Part shown: positions 17,079 through 25,288 of the stretch, piece after piece
Layout of the letters: every line of letters starts with the position of its first letter
Numbering within the stretch: the stretch's first letter is position 1
DNA from: Salinicola salarius
Lineage (GTDB): Bacteria > Pseudomonadota > Gammaproteobacteria > Pseudomonadales > Halomonadaceae
Reading direction: 5' to 3'
Assembly: GCF_002179555.1 (NCBI RefSeq)
Contig: NZ_NHOU01000008.1
Coordinates: 116,619 to 180,618 of the forward strand
Length of the DNA stretch: 64,000 nt
Position numbers and translations under genes: made by a program
The notes under the pieces: model-generated
Told to the model about the DNA's origin: nothing
Seen by the model: only the letters and a program-made list of their open reading frames with translations
Database searches by the model: none

Positions 17079-18605
17079 TCAGCCTCTGGTGTCGTCCGAT
17101 TCGCGGAAGTCGGGGGGATCGTCGCCATCGGGCTCAGCGCGCCGATCCTCATCGCTGACCTTGGACGTTCCGATGCTGCCGGGCGACCCGACGGCCCTGG
17201 ATTCGGCAGGCTCGTCCTCCTCGGCATCGCGGGTCAGGTGCGAAGGCAGGTCGCGTTTCATGCGCACGCCCAGCCGGTTGAGCGCCAGCGCCTGGCCGAC
17301 CAGGCTCCCCTGCCCGGTCGAAAGCCGACCCATCGCCTGATCGTAACTGCCCTGGGCCCGCCCCAGATGCCGACCCACGTCCTCCAGACTCGAGACGAAA
17401 CCCTGAAACTTGTCGAGCAGCTTGCCGGCGCGCTCGGCGATGTGCCTGGCGTTCTCGTTCTGCCGCTCCAGATTCCACAGGCTCGATACCGTGCGCAGGC
17501 TGGCCAGCAGCGTGGTCGGCGTGACCACTACGATGTCGCGTGAAAAGGCGTCCTGGAACAGTGTCTCGTCATGCTGAAAGGCGACGGCGAAGGCCGGCTC
17601 CACCGGCATGAACAGGAACACGAAATCCGGCGAACGCAGCCCGGGAAGCCGGGGATAGTCGCGCCCGGACAGCGCATCGATATGGCTTCGCACCGCCTGC
17701 ACATGGGCGCGCAGGGCCTGGGCGCGCTCGGCATCGTCCTCGGCGTTGACGTAGCGCACGTAGGCGTTGAGCGAGACCTTGGCGTCGACGATCAGGTGCT
17801 TGTCGTCCGGCAGGTAGATGACCGCATCCGGGCGCTGGCGCCCCTGATCGCCATCGAGGGAAACTTCACGGCGGTATTCGATATCCCGCCGCAGGCCGGA
17901 GCGCTCCAGCACCGACTCGAGCATCATCTCGCCCCAGTTGCCCTGCATCTTCTTGTCGCCCTTGAGCGCGCGGGTGAGATTGGCGGCCTCTTCGGTGATC
18001 TGGCGGTTGAGCGTGGCCAGCTGGTCGATCTGCACCTTGAGCGTGGTCCGCTCGCGCACTTCCTGGCCATGGATCTCCTCGAGACGCTGGCGGAAGCCGC
18101 TGACCTGCTCGCGAAACGGCTTCAGCAACGCTTCGAGACTGTCCCGGCTCTGGGCGCTATAGGCGCGCTGGCGCTCGTCGAAAATGCGCCCGGCGAGCGA
18201 TTCGAACTCGTGCCCGAGGCGGGTCTTAGCCTGCTCCAGCAACTGGAGCTGTTCCGCGTGCTGGTTCTGCTGCTGCTCGTGCCGGGTTTCCAGTCGCCCA
18301 TACTGCTCTCGCAGCGTCGCCAGACGTTCGTTGAGCGCCTCGAGCTGATGTTCGCGAGCGGCCAACTGCTGCTGCAGCTGGGCCTGGCGCTCGCGCAGAT
18401 CGTCCTGCTGCCCGTCGCTCTGGGCCAGCTCCTGCTCCAGCCGCAGGCACTGGGTCTCGCTGGCCTGCAATCGGGATCGAAGCATGTCCCGCTCGCGTGC
18501 GTAGCGCCGCTGCTGCCACACCAGGCCGACGCCAAGCCCTAACGTCACGAACCCGAGCAGCAAGACAAGCCCACCACCCGACAGCCACTCACCCGCTACA
18601 CTCAT
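17079..18605 (-). CDS. rmuC: DNA recombination protein RmuC
   Basis: A 508-residue protein with one N-terminal membrane anchor (LVLLLGFVTLGLGVGLVW), a long coiled-coil rich in Gln, Glu and Arg (about residues 35-200), and the RmuC nuclease-like domain with blocks QGNWGEMMLESVLERSGL, RPDAVIYLPDDKHLIVDAKVS and SPDFVFLFMPVE. RmuC limits inversions at short inverted repeats, an intriguing function in a window so rich in repeats. The ATG at 18605 has AGAGGAAGG upstream; an open frame to 18734 reaches the adjacent 267-bp element and is not conserved. Confidence 0.92.
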   Translation of the reverse strand: MSVAGEWLSGGGLVLLLGFVTLGLGVGLVWQQRRYARERDMLRSRLQASETQCLRLEQELAQSDGQQDDLRERQAQLQQQLAAREHQLEALNERLATLREQYGRLETRHEQQQNQHAEQLQLLEQAKTRLGHEFESLAGRIFDERQRAYSAQSRDSLEALLKPFREQVSGFRQRLEEIHGQEVRERTTLKVQIDQLATLNRQITEEAANLTRALKGDKKMQGNWGEMMLESVLERSGLRRDIEYRREVSLDGDQGRQRPDAVIYLPDDKHLIVDAKVSLNAYVRYVNAEDDAERAQALRAHVQAVRSHIDALSGRDYPRLPGLRSPDFVFLFMPVEPAFAVAFQHDETLFQDAFSRDIVVVTPTTLLASLRTVSSLWNLERQNENARHIAERAGKLLDKFQGFVSSLEDVGRHLGRAQGSYDQAMGRLSTGQGSLVGQALALNRLGVRMKRDLPSHLTRDAEEDEPAESRAVGSPGSIGTSKVSDEDRRAEPDGDDPPDFRESDDTRG

Positions 18606-18733
18606 CGCTCTGCCTTCCTCTGACCTCGACGCCATCGCGGCGCCACCATCCGTGAGTCGTTGCCTCAGCGCAAGCGATGACATCGAAAGCACCCGGTTTT
18701 CCTTGAACTCTGCCCAGACTATCCCAAACTTCA

Positions 18734-19000
18734 AGGGTCTGTTGCCGTTTCATGCACGGCCGCGCCGGAGCCAGTTTTTGTGCGGGGCAAGGCGTGAGGA
18801 GCGTGATTTGGTTGTTCCAAATGAACGACGAATAACGCAGCACCGTGCAAAAACTGGCCCGGCCCTTCGGGTTGCGCGGCAAATGGCGCCATGCGGCGTT
18901 GCGGGATTGGAAAAGGGAACCACCCTTCTCTGCATCCCGCGCCTGGCTTGGCACCATTTGGCGCAGCAACGCGGATCGCGCTGAAACGGCAACAGACCCT
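18734..19000. mobile_element. 267-bp MITE-like inverted-repeat element, copy 2
   Basis: Same length and orientation as the element at 6956-7222 and nearly identical inside. Its terminal repeat reads AGGGTCTGTTGCCGTTTCA with a matching TGAAACGGCAACAGACCCT: the A-to-C change relative to copy 1 is mirrored by T-to-G in the opposite arm, so pairing stays perfect. It lies in the divergent gap between rmuC and the DJ-1/PfpI gene. It has TA on the right flank, AA on the left. Confidence 0.9.
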
Positions 19001-19089
19001 AAGGACAAGCCGAGACATGGACCGGGACGGCCCATGGGCTTGTCATCTATCGAAACATCAAGCCGATTTATCAAGACCAGGAGGTCGCG

Positions 19090-19653
19090 ATGGCTCAGCA
19101 ACTCAATGGTAAACGTGTCGCAATTCTCGCCGCCGACGGTTTCGAGGAAGCCGAACTCTCCTCTCCGCGTGCCGCACTACAAGGCCAGGGCGTCGAGACA
19201 CATGTCATCACCCCGGACGGCAAGGGCATCCGTGCCTGGGCCGAAACGGACTGGGGCGAAACCTACGAAGCGGACAAGAGTCTGGCGGACGCCAACCCCG
19301 CCGACTACCATGCGCTGGTCCTGCCAGGCGGCGTGTTCAACCCGGATGAACTGCGCACGAACGAAAAAGCGCTTGGCTTCGTCAGGAGCTTCTTCGAAGC
19401 CGGCAAGCCGGTTGCCGCGATCTGTCATGCGCCGTGGATTCTGATCAATGCAGGCGTCGTCGATGGCCGCAAACTGACGTCCGTGCCGTCCATTGCGCAG
19501 GATCTCAAGAATGCCGGCGCCAACTGGGTCGACGAATCAGTGGTGGTCGACAGCGGCTTTGTCACCAGCCGCACGCCGAAGGATCTCGACGACTTCAACG
19601 GCAAGCTGATCGAAGAGCTGGCCGAAGGGCGTCACAGCGAGCAGCATGCCTGA
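19090..19653 (+). CDS. DJ-1/PfpI family protein (YhbO-type)
   Basis: A 187-residue class I glutamine-amidotransferase-like protein. The nucleophile elbow AICHAPW places Cys112 next to His113, and Glu20 in DGFEEAEL is the usual acidic partner. The family includes PfpI protease, YhbO and other stress-induced deglycase or chaperone-like proteins; which activity applies is not readable. AGGAGG precedes the start and a T-rich terminator follows. The 267-bp element forms most of its upstream region, so promoter signals lie within or just after that element (19001-19079). Confidence 0.9.
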   Translation: MAQQLNGKRVAILAADGFEEAELSSPRAALQGQGVETHVITPDGKGIRAWAETDWGETYEADKSLADANPADYHALVLPGGVFNPDELRTNEKALGFVRSFFEAGKPVAAICHAPWILINAGVVDGRKLTSVPSIAQDLKNAGANWVDESVVVDSGFVTSRTPKDLDDFNGKLIEELAEGRHSEQHA

Positions 19654-19674
19654 TCGCCCTTCGCGACGCCAAAC

Positions 19675-19706
19675 GAGCGCCCACCGATCGGTGGGCGCTT
19701 TTTTTT
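19675..19706 (+). terminator. Rho-independent terminator after the DJ-1/PfpI gene
   Basis: GAGCGCCCACCG pairs with CGGTGGGCGCT around a very short AT loop and is followed by eight T residues. Confidence 0.92.
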
Positions 19707-19803
19707 GGCTGTCGTCATGCCGGCCGAAGCGCGACCAGACTTTGCAGGATAGCGCGCGAGTTCCCATACTCACCGTTAATCAAACCTAGGATCCTCCGTC
19801 ATC

Positions 19804-20964
19804 GTGCCTCAATTTCGCGATACTTCCGCCGATACCGCCACCTCGGGCTCCCTGCCTCGGCTCTTCGTGACGAAACTGGTTCATTTCGCCAAGAAACTGG
19901 TTCGTCTCTTCATCCGCCCGATGCGCGGCGACAAGGGCCAAGGCGGGGTCGTCGTGCATCCGTATCGCGGTTACGGCTCCCACTCGGAAGCCTTCATCAT
20001 GGGCCGCGTCTTTCGCCAGCCCGGACGACTGAGAAGCTGGGAAAAAGGCGGCATTGCCCGCGATCTGGTCGATGTCGCGCGTCGCCTGGTAAGGCACGGC
20101 GTCCGCGACGCCCGCGTCGACATCCGGATTGGCGCGACCCAGGCCACCGTCACCACCGACCGCGACGGCTATTTCCATGCCCATATCGACATTACCCACA
20201 CGCTTCCTGCCGAGGCGATCTGGCACTCGGTCAAGTTGCAGGTGCTCTCCGAGGACGACGCCATCAGCACCGAGACCGAAATCTACATTCCGCCGGCGAG
20301 CACCGACCTGATCGTGATCAGCGATATCGACGACACGGTGATGTACACCGGCGTCGCCAACAAGCTGAAGATGCTGTATCGCCTGTTCATGGAGAAAGCG
20401 GATCGACGCACGGCCTTTCCCGGTGTCGCCGCGCTGTATCGGGCGCTCTACGGTGGCGCCGAGGGCAATCGTCACCGCCCCATGCTCTATGTGTCACGCG
20501 GTCCGTGGAGCATCTACGAAGTTCTCGAGATGTTCTTCAACATGAACCGTATTCCGGTAGGGCCGATCCTGTTCCTGCGCGAATGGGGCATGACGTTGAA
20601 GCGCCCGTGGCCACGCAAGGCCGAGGACCACAAGTCCGACGTGATCCGCAACATGCTGTCGCTCTACGATACGTTGCCGTTCATCCTCATCGGCGACAGC
20701 GGCCAGCGGGACCCGGAGGTCTACACCGAGATCGTCAAGGAACACCCGGAACGCGTGCGCGCCATCTATATCCGCAAGGTGGACAACGATCCGGCGCGCG
20801 ACGCGGCCATCGAGGCGCTGGCCAACGAGGTCCGCCACGCCGGCTGCGAACTGATTCTCGCCCATGACAGCGTGAGCATGGCGGAGCACGCTCTGTCGAA
20901 GGGGTACATTTCGGAGGAAGGCTGCGAGGCGGTACGCAAGGATACGCACCAGCACCAACAGTAG
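19804..20964 (+). CDS. App1-type phosphatase-domain protein (DUF2183)
   Basis: A 386-residue protein with an N-terminal beta-rich region (about 45-165) and a C-terminal HAD-like phosphatase domain. The catalytic DxD(x)T motif is SDIDDTVMYTG (Asp174, Asp176), followed by YVSRGPWSIYEVLEMFF and LIGDSGQRDPEVY, diagnostic of the App1/DUF2183 family. The yeast member is a phosphatidate phosphatase; the bacterial substrate is not established. The start is taken as GTG 19804, because no in-frame ATG precedes the conserved region. It stands alone, between a terminator and katE. Confidence 0.82.
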   Translation: MPQFRDTSADTATSGSLPRLFVTKLVHFAKKLVRLFIRPMRGDKGQGGVVVHPYRGYGSHSEAFIMGRVFRQPGRLRSWEKGGIARDLVDVARRLVRHGVRDARVDIRIGATQATVTTDRDGYFHAHIDITHTLPAEAIWHSVKLQVLSEDDAISTETEIYIPPASTDLIVISDIDDTVMYTGVANKLKMLYRLFMEKADRRTAFPGVAALYRALYGGAEGNRHRPMLYVSRGPWSIYEVLEMFFNMNRIPVGPILFLREWGMTLKRPWPRKAEDHKSDVIRNMLSLYDTLPFILIGDSGQRDPEVYTEIVKEHPERVRAIYIRKVDNDPARDAAIEALANEVRHAGCELILAHDSVSMAEHALSKGYISEEGCEAVRKDTHQHQQ

Positions 20965-21314
20965 TCTCGGTCGGCGGCGTCTGCCGCCCGCCTTCCCTTG
21001 TCAACCCTAGTTCAACTGCCCTTTCCAGCTGCCCCTGCCTTGCGCGCCTTCTCTTCCACCACGCTTTTCCCGTCATCCTTTGCCTTCGTTCTTGCCATCG
21101 GTTATCGCCGGGCAAAGGCATCGAATCTCCAGAGCCTGATTCGCGGCAGCGATTGATGCAGGTTAACGGCAGCCGAATCCCTGCTTGCCATCCTCGGAGG
21201 CGGCTTCTAGTTGTAAGAGGAGTTTCACACCAACGGCAGGTGCTCCGGTTGGCTGTCGATCATGGATGTCGACATCCCGGAGTATCTGCCGTCGATTCAA
21301 ATCAGGAGATACGG
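20965..21314. other. Intergenic region upstream of katE
   Basis: This 350-bp gap holds no convincing gene. A small hairpin (GGCGGC/GCCGCC at 20973-20988) lies just after the phosphatase stop, but without a T-tract. The rest is presumably the katE promoter and leader; no clear OxyR or sigma-S motif is claimed. Confidence 0.35.
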
Positions 21315-23465
21315 ATGTCCAACAATCCTCACACGTCCTCCAACCGTGGCGGCCCCAACGATACGGACGTCAAGACCACCGAGCAGAGCAAGTCGGAGAA
21401 TCTGGAAAAGTACCGCAGCGATGCCGAGGGGCATGACCTGCGCACCAATCACGGCACCCGGATCGCCGACAATCACAACTCGCTGAAGGCGGGCGAGCGT
21501 GGCCCGACCCTGATGGAAGATTTCGTCTTCCGCGAGAAGCTCAACCATTTCGACAACGAGCGCATTCCCGAGCGTATCGTCCACGCCCGCGGCGCGGCAG
21601 CGCACGGCTATTTCCAGCCTTACGCGGAAGCCGCCCGGTACTCCAAGGCCGGACTGTTCCAGGATCCCGACAAGAAAACGCCGGTATTCGTGCGCTTTTC
21701 CACCGTCCAGGGGGCCCGCGGCTCCAACGATACCGTTCGTGACGTGCGCGGCTTCGCCACCAAGTTCTACACCGACGAGGGCAACTGGGACCTGGTCGGC
21801 AATGACATGCCGGTCTTCTTCATCCAGGACGCGATCAAGTTCCCCGACTTCGTGCACGCGGTGAAGCCCGAGCCGCACAACGAGATCCCCCAGGGGCAGT
21901 CGGCCCACGATACCTTCTGGGATTTCGTCTCGCTGATGCCGGAAAGCGCACATATGGTGCTGTGGACCATGTCCGACCGCGCCTTCCCGCGTCATTACCG
22001 CAACATGGAAGGCTTCGGCGTGCACACCTTCCGCTTGGTCGACAAGCAGGGCAAGTCACGCTTCGTCAAGTTCCACTGGAAGCCGCTGGCCGGCACCTGT
22101 TCGCTGATCTGGGACGAAGCGCAGAAGCTGTGGGGCCGGGATCCGGACTTCAATCGTCGCAACATGTGGGACGATATCGAGAACGGCGATTTTCTGGAAT
22201 TCGAGTTCGGGATTCAGGTCGTGGAGGAAGAGGACGAGCACAAGTTCGACTTCGATATTCTCGACCCGACCAAGCTCATTCCCGAGGAGCAGGTGCCGGT
22301 CACCCCCATCGGCAAGATGGTGCTCAACCGCAACCCCGACAACTATTTCGCCGAGACCGAACAGGTGGCCTTCAACCCGGCCCATATCGTGCCGGGGATC
22401 GACTTCACCAACGACCCGCTATTGCAGGGCCGGCTGTTCTCCTATCTCGATACCCAGATGCTGCGCCTGGGCGGACCCAACTTCCACGAGATTCCGATCA
22501 ACCAGCCGGTATGCCCGTTCCACAACAACCAGCGCGACTCCATGCACCGCCAGACGATCAACAAGGGTCAGGCCTCCTACGAGCCCAATTCGATCGACGG
22601 GGGCTGGCCCAAAGAGACCCCGCCCGCAGCGGAAAACGGCGGTTTCGAGACGGTCAACGAGCGAATCGACGCCAACAAGATTCGTGCGCGCAGCGCATCG
22701 TTCGGCGACCACTACTCCCAGGCGACGCTGTTCTGGAACAGCCAGACCGAGGTCGAGAAGGAACACATCATTGCCGCCTACACCTTCGAGCTCTCCAAGG
22801 TGCAGCGCCCATGGATCCGCGAGCGGGTGATCAAGGAGATTCTGCCCAACATCGATCTGGAGCTGGCACGCCGGGTCGGCGAGAACCACGGCATCGAGGC
22901 GCCTTCCAGCAAGCCGGCGCCGGCCGATGAACTGGGCCGGAGTTCGCAGCAGGAATCCCCGGCGCTGAGCCTGATGACGCGTCTGCCGGGCAATATCCAG
23001 TATCGCAAGGTAGCGATTCTGGTCGCCGACGGTGTCGACAGCAATCAGGTGGAGGCGATCAAGAGCAAGCTCGAGGCCGAAGGCGCCGAAGGCATGGTGA
23101 TCGCCCCCAGCATGGCGCCGGTGAAGGCCGCGAACGGCCAGACGGTCACACCCGATGCCATGCTCAACGGCCAGCCCTCGGTGACCCTGGATTCGGTCAT
23201 CGTCGCCGGCGGGGCGGAAAGCGTCCGGACGCTGTCACAATCCGGACTGGGACGCTACTACGTCCAGGAAGCCTACAAGCACCTCAAGGCGATCTCCGCC
23301 ATCGCGGAAGGCAAGGAGCTTTTGGCCGCGGCCAACGTGCCCACCCAGGAAGACGGCATCTTCCTCGGCGCCAGCGTGGACGACGTGTTCCCCCCCTTCA
23401 CTCAGGCCATGGGGCAGCACCGCGTCTGGTCACGCGATGCCAGGGCCAACGACATGCCGGCTTAG
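21315..23465 (+). CDS. katE: Large-subunit (clade 2) catalase HPII
   Basis: A 716-residue monofunctional haem catalase. The catalytic His90 lies in [12 protein letters not shown], the distal-side Asn in the [23 protein letters not shown] region, and the proximal-haem Tyr region near [12 protein letters not shown]-terminal flavodoxin/class I amidotransferase-like domain (from [19 protein letters not shown]) is the hallmark of large-subunit HPII enzymes. It converts hydrogen peroxide to water and oxygen. AGGAG precedes the ATG at 21315. A 15-bp tandem repeat starts 15 bp after the stop. Confidence 0.95.
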   Translation: MSNNPHTSSNRGGPNDTDVKTTEQSKSENLEKYRSDAEGHDLRTNHGTRIADNHNSLKAGERGPTLMEDFVFREKLNHFDNERIPERIVHARGAAAHGYFQPYAEAARYSKAGLFQDPDKKTPVFVRFSTVQGARGSNDTVRDVRGFATKFYTDEGNWDLVGNDMPVFFIQDAIKFPDFVHAVKPEPHNEIPQGQSAHDTFWDFVSLMPESAHMVLWTMSDRAFPRHYRNMEGFGVHTFRLVDKQGKSRFVKFHWKPLAGTCSLIWDEAQKLWGRDPDFNRRNMWDDIENGDFLEFEFGIQVVEEEDEHKFDFDILDPTKLIPEEQVPVTPIGKMVLNRNPDNYFAETEQVAFNPAHIVPGIDFTNDPLLQGRLFSYLDTQMLRLGGPNFHEIPINQPVCPFHNNQRDSMHRQTINKGQASYEPNSIDGGWPKETPPAAENGGFETVNERIDANKIRARSASFGDHYSQATLFWNSQTEVEKEHIIAAYTFELSKVQRPWIRERVIKEILPNIDLELARRVGENHGIEAPSSKPAPADELGRSSQQESPALSLMTRLPGNIQYRKVAILVADGVDSNQVEAIKSKLEAEGAEGMVIAPSMAPVKAANGQTVTPDAMLNGQPSVTLDSVIVAGGAESVRTLSQSGLGRYYVQEAYKHLKAISAIAEGKELLAAANVPTQEDGIFLGASVDDVFPPFTQAMGQHRVWSRDARANDMPA

Positions 23466-23480
23466 CGCTCTTCAGGGTCT

Positions 23481-23534
23481 AGTACGTCATGGCACAGTAC
23501 GTCATGGCCTGTACGTCATGGACTAGCACGTCTT
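23481..23534. repeat. 15-bp imperfect tandem repeat 3' of katE
   Basis: The unit AGTACGTCATGGCAC is followed by AGTACGTCATGGCCT, then GTACGTCATGGACT and a decaying AGCACGTCTT. It lies in the convergent gap between katE and pepD. Confidence 0.85.
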
Positions 23535-23550
23535 ATCCGGTAGGGTCGTC

Positions 23551-25029
23551 TCAGGCGGCCTTGCCGGTAGCGATGTCGGCTACCAGCGCCTTGAGTACGC
23601 GCCAGAACTCCTCGACGGACGCCAGTTCGGTGCGCTCGGTAGGCGAATGCGCGCCGCGAATCACTGGGCCGAAGGAGATCATCTCCAGCTGCGGATACTT
23701 GCCGCCGATGATGCCGCACTCCAGCCCGGCGTGGATCACCTTGACCGCCGGATCCTCGCCCAGCTCTTCCCGGTGCAGACGACGGAAGCGGGTCAGCAGC
23801 GTGCTGTCCGCGCTCGGCGTCCAGCCCGGATAGACGTTCTCGACCCGTGTCTGGGCGCCGATCAGGCCGAACAGCGCCGTGAACCGGTCGGCCAGATTGC
23901 GTGTCGCGCTATCCCGCAGCGAGCGCACCAGCGCACACAGGTGGAAACGCCCTTTCTCCAGCGACACCACACCAAGATTGTTGGAAGTCTCGACGACGCC
24001 CGGCACCTCGACGCTCATGCGTTCGACGCCATAGGGCGCGGCATGCAGGGCGGAAACCAGCAGCTGGGTCGCGGTATCGGTGAGCGCTTCCACATCGTCG
24101 TCGCAGGAGACCGCCGCCGGCGACAGGGAGAGCGTCACGTTGTCGTCGACACCCGCCAGCTCCTCGCGGTAGAGCGCCTGCAAGCTGGCGAGCGCTTCCT
24201 CCACCGCCGGCAGGTGATGCTCATCGACCACGATGGTGGCAAAGGCTTCGCGTGGCAGGGCGTTACGCAGCGTGCCACCGTGGTAGTCCACCAGGCGAAT
24301 CTCGAACTCGCCCAACCCTCGCAGCGCGCGAACCAACAGCTGGTTGGCGTTGCCGAGTTCCTTGTGAATGTCGGCCCCGGAGTGCCCGCCGACCAGGCCG
24401 GTGAGAGAAACCCGGCGCATCACCTCCCCTTCGTCGCAGCCGCGCATCGGCAGATCGGCATCGACGACCACGTCGGCGCCGCCGGCACAGCCGATATAGA
24501 CCTCGCCACGATCTTCGGAATCGAGATTGAGCAGATAGCGGCCTTCCAGCCAGTTCTCGTCCAGCGACAGCGCGCCCTGCAGCGAAGTCTCCTCCTCCAG
24601 CGTGAACAGCGCCTCGAGCGGGCCGTGATCGATATCGTCCGCTTCGAGAATCGCCAGTGCCGCCGCGACGCCGAGACCGTTGTCGGCACCAAGCGTGGTG
24701 CCACGGGCGTGCAGCCAGCCGTTCTCGACGTAGGTATCGAGCGGGTCGTTGAGGAAATCGTGAGGATGGGCGCTGTTGGCCTGCGTGACCATGTCGAGAT
24801 GACCCTGCAGGATCACGCCGGGCACGGCCTCGCAGCCCGGGCTCGCTGCCTTGCGTATGCGCAGGTTGCCGTAGCTGTCGCGATCATGGGCCAGCCCCTT
24901 GTCGTCGGCCCAGCGCTCGAGAATGTCGACCAGTTTCGCTTCGTGACCAGAGGGACGCGGCGTATTGCAGAGCGTCCGGAAATGGCGCCACACGGGCTCG
25001 GGAGAGAGTTGCAGCAGATGATCGTTCAT
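23551..25029 (-). CDS. pepD: Aminoacyl-histidine dipeptidase (PepD/PepV-type, M20)
   Basis: A 492-residue M20-family metallopeptidase. Zinc-site motifs are visible: ILQGHLDMV (His/Asp), TTLGADNGLGVAAALA (bridging Asp), TLEEETSLQGA (Glu/Glu) and LNLDSEDRGE, with a C-terminal HAGLECGIIGGKYPQLEMISFGP block. E. coli PepD cleaves carnosine-like Xaa-His dipeptides and Cys-Gly in the cytoplasm. The start at 25029 is where homology begins; the open frame to 25326 runs through a MITE. No strong ribosome-binding site is seen (GGAA only). Confidence 0.92.
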   Translation of the reverse strand: MNDHLLQLSPEPVWRHFRTLCNTPRPSGHEAKLVDILERWADDKGLAHDRDSYGNLRIRKAASPGCEAVPGVILQGHLDMVTQANSAHPHDFLNDPLDTYVENGWLHARGTTLGADNGLGVAAALAILEADDIDHGPLEALFTLEEETSLQGALSLDENWLEGRYLLNLDSEDRGEVYIGCAGGADVVVDADLPMRGCDEGEVMRRVSLTGLVGGHSGADIHKELGNANQLLVRALRGLGEFEIRLVDYHGGTLRNALPREAFATIVVDEHHLPAVEEALASLQALYREELAGVDDNVTLSLSPAAVSCDDDVEALTDTATQLLVSALHAAPYGVERMSVEVPGVVETSNNLGVVSLEKGRFHLCALVRSLRDSATRNLADRFTALFGLIGAQTRVENVYPGWTPSADSTLLTRFRRLHREELGEDPAVKVIHAGLECGIIGGKYPQLEMISFGPVIRGAHSPTERTELASVEEFWRVLKALVADIATGKAA

Positions 25030-25130
25030 GGTCGATTCCAGCCTCGTCGTGCGGCGAGCAGGCCACCGCAACGGGTGTCGAAAGAGTGATGAATGAAATC
25101 CTGGCCGGCGGCGGACCGCGGCTCTTTTCG

Positions 25131-25272
25131 GGAAACGCTGAATAAATCGGCGAGCAGGATGAAGCGCAAGGCGCCCGGAGCGCAGGAACCGGAACCTATG
25201 AGGTATAGGTGAGGATTCCGAGCACCGCGCAACGCAGCGATTCGCCTGCGCAGACATTTCTGCAGCGTTTCC
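25131..25272. mobile_element. 142-bp MITE with IS5-like ends
   Basis: GGAAACGCTGAATAAAT at the left and the inverted GGAAACGCTGCAGAAAT at the right bound a 142-bp non-coding stretch. These ends match those of the IS5-family element at 62724-63949 (GGAAACGCTGAACAATT / GGAAACGCTGCATAAAT). An internal ACCTAT-GAGGT-ATAGGT hairpin is present. The element lies between pepD and the 3' end of tmcA, 16 bp from the tmcA stop. Confidence 0.85.
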
Positions 25273-25288
25273 TTGAGGTGCCAACACC

